DNA from: CAVOHU01 sp963843385 | GTDB lineage: Bacteria > Acidobacteriota > Vicinamibacteria > Vicinamibacterales > JAKQTR01 | Assembly: GCA_963843385.1 (NCBI GenBank) | Contig: CAWJJY010000007.1 | Span: 1,302,001 to 1,366,000, forward strand | Length of the DNA stretch: 64,000 nt | Reading direction: 5' to 3' | Shown here: piece by piece, positions 52,870 through 61,674 of the stretch | How the letters are laid out: the number at the start of each line of letters is the position of its first letter | Position numbering within the stretch: position 1 is the stretch's first letter | Made by a program: the position numbers and the translations under genes | The notes under the pieces: model-generated | The model's input: the letters and a program-made list of their open reading frames with translations, nothing else | Told to the model about the DNA's origin: nothing | The model's database searches: none

Positions 52870-54933
52870 TTACGATCCGGAAGACATTATAAGCTGGGCA
52901 AATGCGGGCTCATCCAGCGTTTCGATCCCGAGGTCCCGTGCCTTGTCGATCTTGCTTCCCGGGTCGGCGCCGACCACCACGTAGCTGGTCTTCTTGCTGA
53001 CCGACTTCGTGACCTTGCCCCCGAGGGACGCGATGGCGGCCTCGGCTTCCTCGCGCGTCATCGATTCGAGCGTCCCGGTCAGCACGAACGTCTTGCCGGC
53101 AAGAGGCCGCGGAGCGGCCTTGGCAGGGGCGGGCTGCTGTGATTCCATCCGCACGCCGGCGTTCCGCAGTCGCTCGATCAGCTCCAGATTGGAGGACACC
53201 GAGAAGAACTCACGGATCGACGCGGCCACCACGGGCCCGATGTCGGGCGTCGCCTCGAGCTGCCCGATGGTGGCGCGTTCGAGCCCGTCCATCGTTCGGA
53301 ACGAGGCCGCGAGCGCCTGGGCCCCCCGCTCGCCCACGTGGCGAATCCCCAGGCCGAAGACGACGCGCCACAGGTCGTTCTCCCGGCTGCTGGCGATTTC
53401 GGCGACCAGGTTCGTTCCGACCTTTCCGAGCTTGCGAGGTTTGGCACGCTCGGATTTCGCCTCTTTCGGCGCCACCACCATCTCGGCCAGCTGTTCGCCT
53501 GTCAGGCGGTAGAGGTCTGCGAAGTCCTTCACCAGGCCCTTCTCCACCAGCTGGTCGACGATGGCCTCGCCGAGGCCGTCGATGTTCATGGCACGCCGGG
53601 ACGCGAAGTGCTGGAGACTCCGGCGCAGCCGGGCCGGGCAGGCCGCGTTGACGCAGCGCCACACGACCTCGTCCTCGGGCCTGTGCAAGGGGCTTCCGCA
53701 GGCCGGGCACGCGGTGGGCATCGTCCATTTCCGGCTGTCGGCCGGCCGCTTGCTGAGAACCGGCATCACCACCTTGGGGATGACGTCTCCGCCCTTCTCG
53801 ACGAGCACGGTGTCACCGGGGCGAAGGTCGCGCCGTTCGATCTCCTGGGCGTTGTGCAGGGTGGCCTGGCTGATGGTCGAGCCCGACAGACGCACCGGGT
53901 CGAGCACGGCATACGGGGTGACGGCGCCCGTGCGGCCCACCTGCACCTCGATCCGCTTGAGGGTCGTCGTGGCCTGCTCCGGCGGGAACTTGTAGGCGAT
54001 CGCCCAGCGCGGAAACTTGGACGTCGCCCCCAGTTGATCCCGCAGGGCCAGTGTGCCCAGCTTGATGACCACACCGTCGGTGTCGAAGTCGAGCTGATGC
54101 CGCCGCTCGCCCCACTCGCGGCAATACGCGATGACCTCGTCGATGCCCTGGCAGCGCTGCCAGTGCGGCTCGACCGGCAATCCCCATCGGCGCATCAGTT
54201 CGAGGGTCTCAGCGTGGGTCGCCGGCGTGACCGCGGGCGGCGCCACCAGCTGGTACACGAACGAGGCGAGCCCTCGTCGGGCGACGGCCGACGGGTCGAG
54301 GTTGCGCATCGCGCCGGCCGCCGCGTTCCGCGGGTTGGCGAACAGCGGCTCTTCCGCTTCCTCACGCTCCCGATTGATGCGGTCGAACGCCCGCCGCGGC
54401 AGATACACCTCACCGCGCACTTCGACGCGATTCGATGGCCCGGCGTGAAGCGCGAGCGGGACGGTCCGAATCGTCCGCACGTTGGACGTCACGTCCTCGC
54501 CGCGCGTGCCGTCGCCCCTGGTCACGCCTCGAACCAGCACGCCGTCCTGGTAGGTCAGGGCGATGCTCAAGCCGTCGATCTTGAGCTCGGCGACATAGGC
54601 CAGCATCTCCGTGCCGTCCGCCGGACCTCCCAGCCCGCGCCTGGCTCGGTCGTCGAACGCGCGAAGTTCGTCTTCGCTGTACGCGTTGTCGAGGCTGAGG
54701 AGCGGTGAGGAGTGCTCGACCGTTTCGAAACCCTCGACCGGGCGGCCGCCCACCCGCTGGGTGGGCGAGTCGGGAGTCACCAGTTCCGGATGGCGGGCCT
54801 CCAGGGCCCGCAATTCGGACATCAGGGTGTCGAAGTCGGCGTCGGTGATTTCCGGATCGTTGAGGACGTAGTAGCGCTCCTCGTGGTACCGAAGGAGCGC
54901 GCGAAGCTCGGTGATGCGCTCGACCTCGCCCAT
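52870..54933 (-). CDS. ligA: NAD+-dependent DNA ligase LigA
   Basis: 687 residues, a normal length. The Ia domain and adenylation domain have YHEERYYVLNDPEITDADFD and the adenylated Lys118 in AELKIDGLSIAL. The OB fold, a C4 zinc finger (ACPACGSPL, then CVNAACPARL), four HhH motifs and a C-terminal BRCT domain (about 610-687, GKTFVLTGTLESMTREEAEA) complete the canonical order. It seals nicks during replication and repair. The polyprenyl synthase gene is 81 bases upstream. Confidence 0.97.
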   Translation of the reverse strand: MGEVERITELRALLRYHEERYYVLNDPEITDADFDTLMSELRALEARHPELVTPDSPTQRVGGRPVEGFETVEHSSPLLSLDNAYSEDELRAFDDRARRGLGGPADGTEMLAYVAELKIDGLSIALTYQDGVLVRGVTRGDGTRGEDVTSNVRTIRTVPLALHAGPSNRVEVRGEVYLPRRAFDRINREREEAEEPLFANPRNAAAGAMRNLDPSAVARRGLASFVYQLVAPPAVTPATHAETLELMRRWGLPVEPHWQRCQGIDEVIAYCREWGERRHQLDFDTDGVVIKLGTLALRDQLGATSKFPRWAIAYKFPPEQATTTLKRIEVQVGRTGAVTPYAVLDPVRLSGSTISQATLHNAQEIERRDLRPGDTVLVEKGGDVIPKVVMPVLSKRPADSRKWTMPTACPACGSPLHRPEDEVVWRCVNAACPARLRRSLQHFASRRAMNIDGLGEAIVDQLVEKGLVKDFADLYRLTGEQLAEMVVAPKEAKSERAKPRKLGKVGTNLVAEIASSRENDLWRVVFGLGIRHVGERGAQALAASFRTMDGLERATIGQLEATPDIGPVVAASIREFFSVSSNLELIERLRNAGVRMESQQPAPAKAAPRPLAGKTFVLTGTLESMTREEAEAAIASLGGKVTKSVSKKTSYVVVGADPGSKIDKARDLGIETLDEPAFAQLIMSSGS

Positions 54934-55014
54934 GGCTCTCGTCTCGTCGCGGTTCGATGTTTCGTCTGGAACGGCCTGAGCACTCGGGGCCGGATGCGGG
55001 TCTCGGGGACGCGG

Positions 55015-56004
55015 CTACCGATCGCGCGACAGCACGTAACCGGGCAACGCCATCAGCGCATCACGCTCCGGGCCGGGGGCAAAGACGTGGAGCTGGCGCT
55101 TTGCGTCCTCCGCGACGTCGACGGCCTTCTGGTAGGCCCGATCGAGCACGCCGTGTGCGTTCAGCTGCCGGCTGATTTCCGCCCACTGATCCGCGGAGAG
55201 CGCGCGTTCGCGCACGACGCGGCGGACCAGTTCCCTGGCGGCCGCGTCCCCGTCCTGGAGCAGGTAGATCAGCGGCAGGGTGATCTTCCCTTCGCGCAGG
55301 TCGCTGGCCACCGGCTTCCCGAGCGACTCGGTGTTGCCCGTCAGGTCGAGCAGATCGTCCACCAGCTGGAAGGCGATCCCCAGCTTGAATCCGTACTCGC
55401 CCAGGGCCCGGACCTTTTCCTCGTCGAGCCCGGCCAGCATGCCGCCAATCCTGGTGCAGCCGCTGAAGAGGCACGCCGTCTTGCGCCGGATGATCTCGAA
55501 ATGCTCCTCTTCGGTGATGTCGGGGTCGCCGTTCTTGGTGAGCTGATACAGCTCGCCCTCGATCATCTGGAGCGTGACGTCGCACAGTAGCTGGATGATG
55601 TGCAGCTCGCCCTGGGTCAGCGCGAGCGCCATCGACTTGATGTAGAGGTAGTCGCCGAGCAGCACGGTGACATCGTTGCCCCACTGCGAGTGCACCGCCA
55701 GGCGCCCGCGCCGCAGGTCGGAATCATCGATGATGTCGTCGTGCACGATGGTCGCGGTGTGAATGAACTCGACGACCGACGCATACACGACGCCCCGATC
55801 GCCCGTGTACCCGGCGAGCCGCGCAGCCATCAGCAGGACCGCGGGACGGATGCGCTTGCCGCCGCTGGACTGAATGTACTTCCCGATTTGCGGGATGACG
55901 TCGACGTGGGACTGAACGTGGCGGTCGAACTCACGATTGACCCGCTCCAGGTCATCACGGATCGGCTCGAAGATCTGGGCGAGGTCGAGAGAAGTGTGTG
56001 CCAC
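55015..56004 (-). CDS. Trans-isoprenyl diphosphate synthase (polyprenyl synthetase)
   Basis: 329 residues from a GTG at 56004. The first Asp-rich motif is VHDDIIDDSDLRRG and the second is FQLVDDLLDLTG. IQSSGGKRIRPAVLLMAARL upstream is also characteristic. The enzyme lengthens allylic diphosphates with IPP from the MEP pathway. The size fits octaprenyl- or solanesyl-type synthases for quinone side chains, but chain length is not certain. The frame continues upstream to 56058, where the codon is the TTG of a TTGACA promoter-like box, so the internal GTG is preferred. Confidence 0.88.
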   Translation of the reverse strand: MAHTSLDLAQIFEPIRDDLERVNREFDRHVQSHVDVIPQIGKYIQSSGGKRIRPAVLLMAARLAGYTGDRGVVYASVVEFIHTATIVHDDIIDDSDLRRGRLAVHSQWGNDVTVLLGDYLYIKSMALALTQGELHIIQLLCDVTLQMIEGELYQLTKNGDPDITEEEHFEIIRRKTACLFSGCTRIGGMLAGLDEEKVRALGEYGFKLGIAFQLVDDLLDLTGNTESLGKPVASDLREGKITLPLIYLLQDGDAAARELVRRVVRERALSADQWAEISRQLNAHGVLDRAYQKAVDVAEDAKRQLHVFAPGPERDALMALPGYVLSRDR

Positions 56005-56054
56005 TTGGTTCTTGAGGCGTAAAGAATCATCAGACCATACTTGCAGACGGGGTG

Positions 56055-56885
56055 TCAACGCGCCGGATGGTCGATTCGACGCGCATTTTCAGACCTTTCA
56101 CCGCCCTCCCGTCGAAACAGCGCGTGGAAGTTTCCCGTCAGCGCCGCCTCCATGGCGTTCGACTCCAGGCCTCGCACCGCGGCGAGCGCGTCGATGACGT
56201 ACCGCACCCACACGGGCTCGTTCCGCTTGCCGCGCATCGGAACCGGCGCGAGGTACGGACAGTCGGTCTCGGCCAGCAGCCGATCGAGCGGCACGATGGC
56301 GGCCGCCTCGCGGATGGCCGCGCCCTTCGGAAAGGTGACGATGCCCGAAAACGAGACGTGAAAGCCCATCGAGACAGCCCGCTGCGCCATCGCCGCATCG
56401 CCCGAGAAACAATGGAACACGCCGCGGACCTTCCCGGCCCCTGCCTCTTCGAGTATCGAGAAGGTGTCTGCGTCGGCTTCGCGCGTGTGAATGACGATCG
56501 GGAGATTGACCTCGCGCGCCAGTGCCACCTGCGCGGCGAACACGGCGCGCTGCACGCCGCGCGGCGAGAAGTCGTAGTGATAGTCGAGGCCGATTTCGCC
56601 GATGGCGCGCACGCTGCGATCGACCCTCACCCGGTCGAGCGTCAGCCGCGCGGCCCGATCCGGGCTGTCCTCGCAGGTGCTGGCCCGATGGGGATGGACA
56701 CCGGCCGCAGTGAGGACGCCGGGCCAGAGTGACTTGACGCGCACGAGCCGCTGCGCTTCGTCCGCGTCGCTGGCGTCGACGACGCAGAGAACGTCGGACA
56801 GCCCCCCCTCGCGCGCCCGGTGGATCACCTCGCTGAGGTCGGCCTCGAACGCGTCGTCGGCAAGGTGACAATGCGAATCGATCAT
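56055..56885 (-). CDS. tatD: TatD-family metal-dependent deoxyribonuclease
   Basis: 276 residues. Metal ligands appear in MIDSHCHLADDAFEADL, AAGVHPH, RAIGEIGLDYHYDFSP, PIVIHTREAD, VFHCFSGDAAMA and LLAETDCPYLAPVP, a full TatD set. TatD proteins are 3'-5' exonucleases or DNases acting in repair and quality control. The gene starts 4 bases after the tRNA-binding-domain gene and belongs to the same transcript. Confidence 0.92.
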   Translation of the reverse strand: MIDSHCHLADDAFEADLSEVIHRAREGGLSDVLCVVDASDADEAQRLVRVKSLWPGVLTAAGVHPHRASTCEDSPDRAARLTLDRVRVDRSVRAIGEIGLDYHYDFSPRGVQRAVFAAQVALAREVNLPIVIHTREADADTFSILEEAGAGKVRGVFHCFSGDAAMAQRAVSMGFHVSFSGIVTFPKGAAIREAAAIVPLDRLLAETDCPYLAPVPMRGKRNEPVWVRYVIDALAAVRGLESNAMEAALTGNFHALFRREGGERSENARRIDHPAR

Positions 56886-56889
56886 CCCG

Positions 56890-57300
56890 CTACTTGATGC
56901 GTGCGCCGAGCGGCAGGTCCTTGTCGAAGGTCACCAGCACGGGAAGGCCGCCCTGCACGCTGGCGGCCAGCACCATGCCGTTCGACTCGATTCCCATCAG
57001 CGTCGCGGGCTTGAGGTTCACGACGACGCCCACCATCCGTCCCGGAAGCGCCTCGGCCTCGTAGGCTTCACCGATCCCGGCCACCAGCGTGCGGCGTTCC
57101 GACCCGAGATCGACCTCCATCCTCACCAGTCTCCGCGACTTCGGCACACGCTCCGCCGTCACGATCCTGGCGACGCGCATCTCGACTTTCATGAAGTCGT
57201 CGATGCCAATCCGGTCAGAGGCCGCCGCCGGGGCAGGCGGCTGCGGACTGTCCGCTCCCGCCGGTGCCGCCGCCTGCGCGTCCGAGCGTTGATCATCCAT
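56890..57300 (-). CDS. Stand-alone tRNA-binding (MetRS C-terminal/EMAPII-type) domain protein
   Basis: 136 residues. After an Ala/Pro-rich linker (1-30) comes an OB-fold domain: IDDFMKVEMRVARIVTAERV, LVRMEVDLGSERRTLVAGIG, LPGRMVGVVVNLKPATLMGI and ESNGMVLAA. This is the C-terminal tRNA-binding and dimerisation module of methionyl-tRNA synthetase, here as a separate small gene. It may associate with a MetRS encoded elsewhere or act as a general tRNA-binding factor. The start overlaps the larC end by 8 bases. The usual metG-tatD neighbourhood is retained in part (tatD follows directly), suggesting metG was split or lost. Confidence 0.85.
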   Translation of the reverse strand: MDDQRSDAQAAAPAGADSPQPPAPAAASDRIGIDDFMKVEMRVARIVTAERVPKSRRLVRMEVDLGSERRTLVAGIGEAYEAEALPGRMVGVVVNLKPATLMGIESNGMVLAASVQGGLPVLVTFDKDLPLGARIK

Positions 57301-58603
57301 GGTTCCTCCCTGTCAGCCCGTGATCCGGCGCGGATTCGGCCGGCGAGCCCACCTGCGTCCGATACGCCTGAATGGCCATGGCCTGCACCTCTCTCGGCGA
57401 CAGATGGCGCTCAGCAGCCAGGCGGATGCAGTCCTCGAATTCCGGCGCCGCGTTCATCACGACCCCGGCGCGGCTCGCGACCTTGAAGCGGACGACGCCC
57501 GCCGGCGTCGACACCGGCACGATCTCGCGTGCAAGGCACTCGCGCCGCATTGTCGCGTATCGCAGGCCGATGGTCGTGGTCTCGCGAAACAGCGTGGCGG
57601 CGATCGCCTCTCGCGTGCCGGGCGCCGCAAGCACGGTGACGAGCGTCCCAGGCCTGTTCTTCTTCATCTGCACCGCGGTGTAGAAGACCTCCAGCGCCCC
57701 GACGGCGTACAACTGATCCATCACCACGCCGTAGAGCTGCGGGTTCATGTCGTCGATCTCGCACTCCACCACGACGACCTCGTCGCTTTCCGCCTCTGTG
57801 TCGGTCTCCCCGAGCAGCAGGCGCAACACGTTCGGACTGCCCGCCACATCCCTCGAACCGGCGCCATAGCCTGTCTGCCGGATCCGCATCGGCGGGATCG
57901 GTCCGAACTGCTGCGCGTAGGCGGTCACGACGAGCGCACCGGTCGGCGTCACCAGCTCCACTGGAGTGCCGCTCGAGTACACGGGCGCTCCCGAGAGCAG
58001 CCGGATCGTGGCTGGCGCCGGCACCGGGAGGACGCCGTGCGCGGTGTGCACGGTGCCGCCACCGACATTGAGCGACGACGAGACGATGCGATCGGCGTTC
58101 AGCCACTCGAACCCGTACACGATCCCGACGATATCGATGATCGAGTCCAGCGCGCCGACCTCGTGAAGGTGAATCTGATCGACGGGCATCTGGTGGATAT
58201 CGGCCTCGACCGAGGCGAGACGATCGAACAGCCCGTGGGCCTGCTTTCGACCGGCCTCCGACAGCGCCGCCTTCTCGATCAGCTCATGAATCGAGTGGAG
58301 GCTCCGGTGAGCACCCGTCTCGCGCGCCGGATGCGCGTGTCCATGGACGCCATCATGGCCCGTTGTGTGCGGGTCCGGGGGGTGCCCCGAGCCTGGAGGG
58401 ACGCGCTCTTCGACGAGCCTGAACTGCGTCGCGGAGATCCCTGACCGGAGCACGCGCACGGCCTCGAGGCGGTAGCCTTCCACCCCGAGGCTTCCAAGCG
58501 CCTGACGGAGCAGGTCGAGCGGCAGCCCGAGGTCGATGAGCGCGCCGAGGATCATGTCGCCCGACGCACCCGAGAAGCAGTCCATGTACAGGATCTTCGC
58601 CAT
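57293..58603 (-). CDS. larC: Nickel-pincer cofactor biosynthesis protein LarC (DUF111 family)
   Basis: 436 residues in one uninterrupted frame. The family start MAKILYMDCFSGASGDMILG, the metal-binding His-rich segment (about 75-110, HTTGHDGVHGHAH), IHLHEVGALDSIIDIVGIVY, and the second half with ECEIDDMNPQLYGVVMDQLY are all present. LarC inserts nickel in a CTP-dependent step to make the pincer nucleotide cofactor of lactate racemase LarA and related enzymes. No larA, larB or larE is in the window. In Lactobacillus larC needs a programmed frameshift, but here it is a single ORF. Confidence 0.92.
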   Translation of the reverse strand: MAKILYMDCFSGASGDMILGALIDLGLPLDLLRQALGSLGVEGYRLEAVRVLRSGISATQFRLVEERVPPGSGHPPDPHTTGHDGVHGHAHPARETGAHRSLHSIHELIEKAALSEAGRKQAHGLFDRLASVEADIHQMPVDQIHLHEVGALDSIIDIVGIVYGFEWLNADRIVSSSLNVGGGTVHTAHGVLPVPAPATIRLLSGAPVYSSGTPVELVTPTGALVVTAYAQQFGPIPPMRIRQTGYGAGSRDVAGSPNVLRLLLGETDTEAESDEVVVVECEIDDMNPQLYGVVMDQLYAVGALEVFYTAVQMKKNRPGTLVTVLAAPGTREAIAATLFRETTTIGLRYATMRRECLAREIVPVSTPAGVVRFKVASRAGVVMNAAPEFEDCIRLAAERHLSPREVQAMAIQAYRTQVGSPAESAPDHGLTGRNHG

Positions 58604-58615
58604 CGCACTCCCGTG

Positions 58616-59293
58616 TCAGGTCAGCCGGCCGATCTCGCGAACGCTGCAGTAGCGCGTGGCCGAAAGGATCACGTGATCCAGGACTTCAATCCCCATCAAT
58701 TCTCCGGCCTCCACCAGGCGCCTGGTCAGGGCCAGATCCTCGTTGCTCGGCGCGGGATCACCCGAAGGATGATTATGGAACAGAACGATGCCCGAGGCAC
58801 GCGCCGCCGCGGCTTCGCGGAAGACCTCTCGCGGATGCACGACGCTCCGGTCCAGGGTGCCCACCGAGAGCACGGTGATCTTCATCACCCGGTGCTTCGT
58901 ATCGAGCAGGACGATCCCAAAATGTTCGACGGCCCTGCCTCCGTATTCCGGCAGCAGGTGCTCGGCCACGTCACGGGGACTGCGCATGGGCATCCGCTCG
59001 TCGGGACTGCGTGCCAGGGTCCGTCGTCCCAGTTCGACCGCGGCGAGAACCTGGGCGGCGCGCGCAGCCCCGACACCCGCCACGTGGCACAAGTCCTGGT
59101 GGCCGCACTTCAGGAGCCCGTGGACGCCACCAGCGGCCTGCAGCACCTGGTCAGCCACGGTCAACGCGCTGGTTCCCCTCGTGCCTGCGCCGAGCACGAC
59201 GGCCAGCAGTTCGTTGTCACCAAGAGCTGATGGACCCAGGGTCGCCAGCTTCTCCCGGGGGCGATCCCGCGGAGCGAGTTGTTTCAGAGGCAC
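58616..59293 (-). CDS. radC: RadC/MPN-domain JAMM-motif protein
   Basis: 225 residues from a GTG at 59293. A helix-hairpin-helix-like N-terminus (about 20-95) is followed by the JAMM domain with metal ligands in LFHNHPSGDPAPSNED (His173, His175, Asp186). The name RadC reflects an old assignment to repair that has been questioned, and the true role is unsettled. Its start overlaps the sirtuin gene stop by 10 bases and its stop is 12 bases ahead of larC, so it is co-transcribed with both. Confidence 0.93.
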   Translation of the reverse strand: MPLKQLAPRDRPREKLATLGPSALGDNELLAVVLGAGTRGTSALTVADQVLQAAGGVHGLLKCGHQDLCHVAGVGAARAAQVLAAVELGRRTLARSPDERMPMRSPRDVAEHLLPEYGGRAVEHFGIVLLDTKHRVMKITVLSVGTLDRSVVHPREVFREAAAARASGIVLFHNHPSGDPAPSNEDLALTRRLVEAGELMGIEVLDHVILSATRYCSVREIGRLT

Positions 59294-60036
59294 CGCTCGA
59301 CCTCGGGCAGTACTTCGCCGGCGCGCCCGGTCAGCACGCAGGTCGCCTCGGCGGAGATGGGCGTGAGGTCGACATTGATCTCAACCACCGCGGCGCCGGA
59401 ACGGCGAGCGACCGATGGGAGAGCGGCGGCCGGATAGACCAGCGACGAGGTCCCGATGACCAGCAAGACCTCGCAGCCTTGCGCGGCCGCGACCGCCCGG
59501 TCGACGACATCGGCGTCCAGGGACTCGCCGAACCAGACCACCCCCGGCCTCAACAGCGCGCCGCAGCGGCACGTTGGCAGGTCCTGCTCCTCGTCGAGCG
59601 ACTCGGGCGGCGGGTCGGACGACTGATCCACGACCTCACCGCAGCGTGCCCAGCAGGTGGCGCGCCAGATGTTGCCGTGCAGCTCGACCACGTGCCGGCT
59701 GCCTGCCCGTTGATGCAGGCCATCGACATTCTGCGTGACGAGCGACAGGCTGCCGAGCCGCTGCTCGAGCCGCGCGAGGACGCGGTGCGCCGGATTCGGC
59801 TCCGCGGCGCGGATGAGGCCCCTGCGCCACCGATACCAGGCCCAGACCAGGCGCGGGTCCCGCGAAAACGCCTCCGGCGTGGCCAGATCCTGCGGCCGAA
59901 AGGACCTCCATAGTCCGTCGCCGCCGCGGAAGGTGGGGATCCCGCTCTCAGCCGAGATCCCCGCGCCGGTCAGCACGGCGACCGATCGGGCGCGGGCGAT
60001 CAGACCGGCGACGTCCCTGACCAGATTCTGATCCAT
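59284..60036 (-). CDS. NAD+-dependent protein deacylase (sirtuin, CobB type)
   Basis: 250 residues. Signature motifs are LTGAGISAESGIPTFRGGDG, LVTQNVDGLHQRAGS and a catalytic His in VVELHGN. A Cys pattern (CWARC with a later CRCG) forms the zinc site, then VVWFGESLD and VIGTSSLVYPAAALP. It removes acyl groups from lysines using NAD+. This is a normal CobB-sized member. First gene of the sirtuin-radC-larC-tRNA-binding-tatD row. Confidence 0.93.
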   Translation of the reverse strand: MDQNLVRDVAGLIARARSVAVLTGAGISAESGIPTFRGGDGLWRSFRPQDLATPEAFSRDPRLVWAWYRWRRGLIRAAEPNPAHRVLARLEQRLGSLSLVTQNVDGLHQRAGSRHVVELHGNIWRATCWARCGEVVDQSSDPPPESLDEEQDLPTCRCGALLRPGVVWFGESLDADVVDRAVAAAQGCEVLLVIGTSSLVYPAAALPSVARRSGAAVVEINVDLTPISAEATCVLTGRAGEVLPEVERCL

Positions 60037-60067
60037 CCATCGACTCTGTTGCGCGTCCCGTCCGCCG

Positions 60068-60096
60068 TGGACGCCTGTCGCAAGCTCCCGTATACT
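60068..60096 (+). promoter_or_regulatory. Promoter of the DUF4398-like gene, likely leaderless
   Basis: TGGACG (60068-60073) and TATACT (60091-60096) are 17 bases apart. The ATG follows 7 bases later with no Shine-Dalgarno sequence, so transcription would begin at or one base before the start codon. Confidence 0.5.
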
Positions 60097-60103
60097 CTAG
60101 CAA

Positions 60104-60700
60104 ATGCGTCTGCGGATTCCTGCCCCGGCCCTTGCTGCTGTCATCACCGGCCTGCTCACCGTGTCGTGCTCGAACCCTCCGGACAAGGAGATGCAGCAGG
60201 CGCAAGACGCGTTGGACGCCGCTCGAGCCGGCGGGGCCGACCAGTACGCCGCCGAGGAATACACGGCTGCCGTCCTTGCGCTCGACAAGTCCCGCGAGGC
60301 CGTCAACCAGCGCGACTACCGCCTGGCGTTGAGCCAGGCTCTCGACAGCCGGGAACGCGCTCAGACTGCGGCCCGGCTGGCAACCGAGCAGAAGGCGGCC
60401 GTGCGGACCGAGGACGAGCGCCTGCTGGCCGAGGTCGGGACCGAGCTCGACGCGTGCACGGCGAAGCTCAAGGCCGCGCAGGCCGTTCGCCTTCCGGCCA
60501 AGACGCTCGCGCCACTTCAACGGGAGATCCCCGCTGCCACCTCTGCCATGCAAAAGGCGCGCGCGGCACTGGATCGGCACGACTACCTGGCAGCGCAGGC
60601 TGCGCTCAAGGGAGTGTTCGATCGGCTGGCCAAGGCCCGAGGTGAGGTGGAATCAGCGACTGGCGAGCGCCAGTCGCGGCCGAATCGGCGTCGCGACTGA
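60104..60700 (+). CDS. Helical lipoprotein (DUF4398-like)
   Basis: 198 residues. The signal ends ITGLLTVSCSNPPDKE with lipidated Cys22. The rest is a long helical hairpin with strong heptad character: MQQAQDALDAARAGGADQYA, then AEEYTAAVLALDKSREAVNQ, which is the DUF4398 pattern. Such proteins sit next to OmpA-type proteins in other genomes and may stabilise envelope complexes, but the role is unproven. Convergent with dapF, with no clear terminator in the 113-base spacer. Confidence 0.8.
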   Translation: MRLRIPAPALAAVITGLLTVSCSNPPDKEMQQAQDALDAARAGGADQYAAEEYTAAVLALDKSREAVNQRDYRLALSQALDSRERAQTAARLATEQKAAVRTEDERLLAEVGTELDACTAKLKAAQAVRLPAKTLAPLQREIPAATSAMQKARAALDRHDYLAAQAALKGVFDRLAKARGEVESATGERQSRPNRRRD

Positions 60701-60813
60701 CTTCTGCCTCCCTTGGGACGGGCCCGAGAGCACATGCCGCGTCGTGTCAGCCCTCGACCTCGGTACGCGCTCACTGCAATCCGCCAGGAACTCCCGGGTG
60801 GCACAGATCGAGA

Positions 60814-61620
60814 TCAGCGAGCCCAGCGCCCCTCGTAGAGCACCTCAGCCCATCCCGTCAGGAACACTCCCCCATCCGTCCACTCGACGCGCTGGGTGCC
60901 TCCCGGCGAGGTCACCTCGAGCTGCCGCGAGGCGCCGCCGTGCGCGATGGCGGCGACAGCGGCCGCGCAGGTTCCGGTGCCGGATGAGAGAGTCGGCCCC
61001 ACGCCCCGCTCCCAGATGAGCATTCTGACCCGATCGGGCGCTTCGACTTGAGCGAACTCGACATTGGTGCCGTTGGGAAACATCTCGTGGCGTTCGAGCA
61101 GCGGGCCCAATCTCCTGTATCGGACCTCGTCGAGCGTGCGCTCGAGAATGACGCACTGCGGGTTTCCCATGCCCAGGACGACGGCATCGACCCGCTCGCC
61201 CCCCACGTCGATGTTCACGTGACGGATGTCGGTCGGCGACCCCATGCTCGCGCGAAAGACCCGTCGCTCTCCGGTCTGGCTCAGCAGCGACAGCGTCTTG
61301 GAGCCTGCGTCGGTGTCGATGGTGACTGCGGCCTCGTGATCGTGGGAGCGCCGCCGCGGCCCGAGGTTGCGCACCAGGATGGCCGCCAGGCCGCGCACGC
61401 CGTTGCCCGACACCTCGGCGAAGCTTCCGTCGGCGTTGAACAGGTGCATCGACGCCCCCGCCGGCGTGGTCCGGTACAGAATCAGGCCGTCGGCGCCGGC
61501 CCCCGTATGACGATCGCAGAGCACTCGTGCGAGGGCCGGCCCCTCACCGGGCGGAACGTCCACTTCGCGGACATACAGGAAGTCGTTGCCGTACGCATGG
61601 GCCTTGATGAATTCCAGCAT
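60814..61620 (-). CDS. dapF: Diaminopimelate epimerase, first catalytic Cys replaced by Gly
   Basis: 268 residues from the ATG at 61620 (GAGG 7 bases upstream). DapF interconverts LL- and meso-diaminopimelate for lysine and peptidoglycan using two Cys as acid and base. The fold is clear: AHAYGNDFLYVREVD, FNADGSFAEVSGNGVR, MGNPQCVIL, MFPNGTNVEFAQV and GPTLSSGTGTCAAAV. Cys218 of the second motif is present. At residue 77, where the family has Cys (SGNGxRC), this protein has Gly (GGC codon, one base from TGC). Either activity is lost or changed, or this is a base error. I keep the name on overall similarity. Confidence 0.85.
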   Translation of the reverse strand: MLEFIKAHAYGNDFLYVREVDVPPGEGPALARVLCDRHTGAGADGLILYRTTPAGASMHLFNADGSFAEVSGNGVRGLAAILVRNLGPRRRSHDHEAAVTIDTDAGSKTLSLLSQTGERRVFRASMGSPTDIRHVNIDVGGERVDAVVLGMGNPQCVILERTLDEVRYRRLGPLLERHEMFPNGTNVEFAQVEAPDRVRMLIWERGVGPTLSSGTGTCAAAVAAIAHGGASRQLEVTSPGGTQRVEWTDGGVFLTGWAEVLYEGRWAR

Positions 61621-61674
61621 CGAGACGCCTCGCAGTCTGGGCAAAGGGCCAGGCACTCGGGGAGCAGGCGCTGC

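Noticed and set aside
51385..53142. Plus-strand open frame of 585 codons opposite the NtrC-type regulator and ligA
   Set aside because: Shadow of the minus-strand regulator and ligase; composition typical of antisense GC-rich frames.
56005..56058. TTG start at 56058 for the polyprenyl synthase
   Set aside because: That TTG is the first triplet of a TTGACA box. Family similarity begins after the GTG at 56004.
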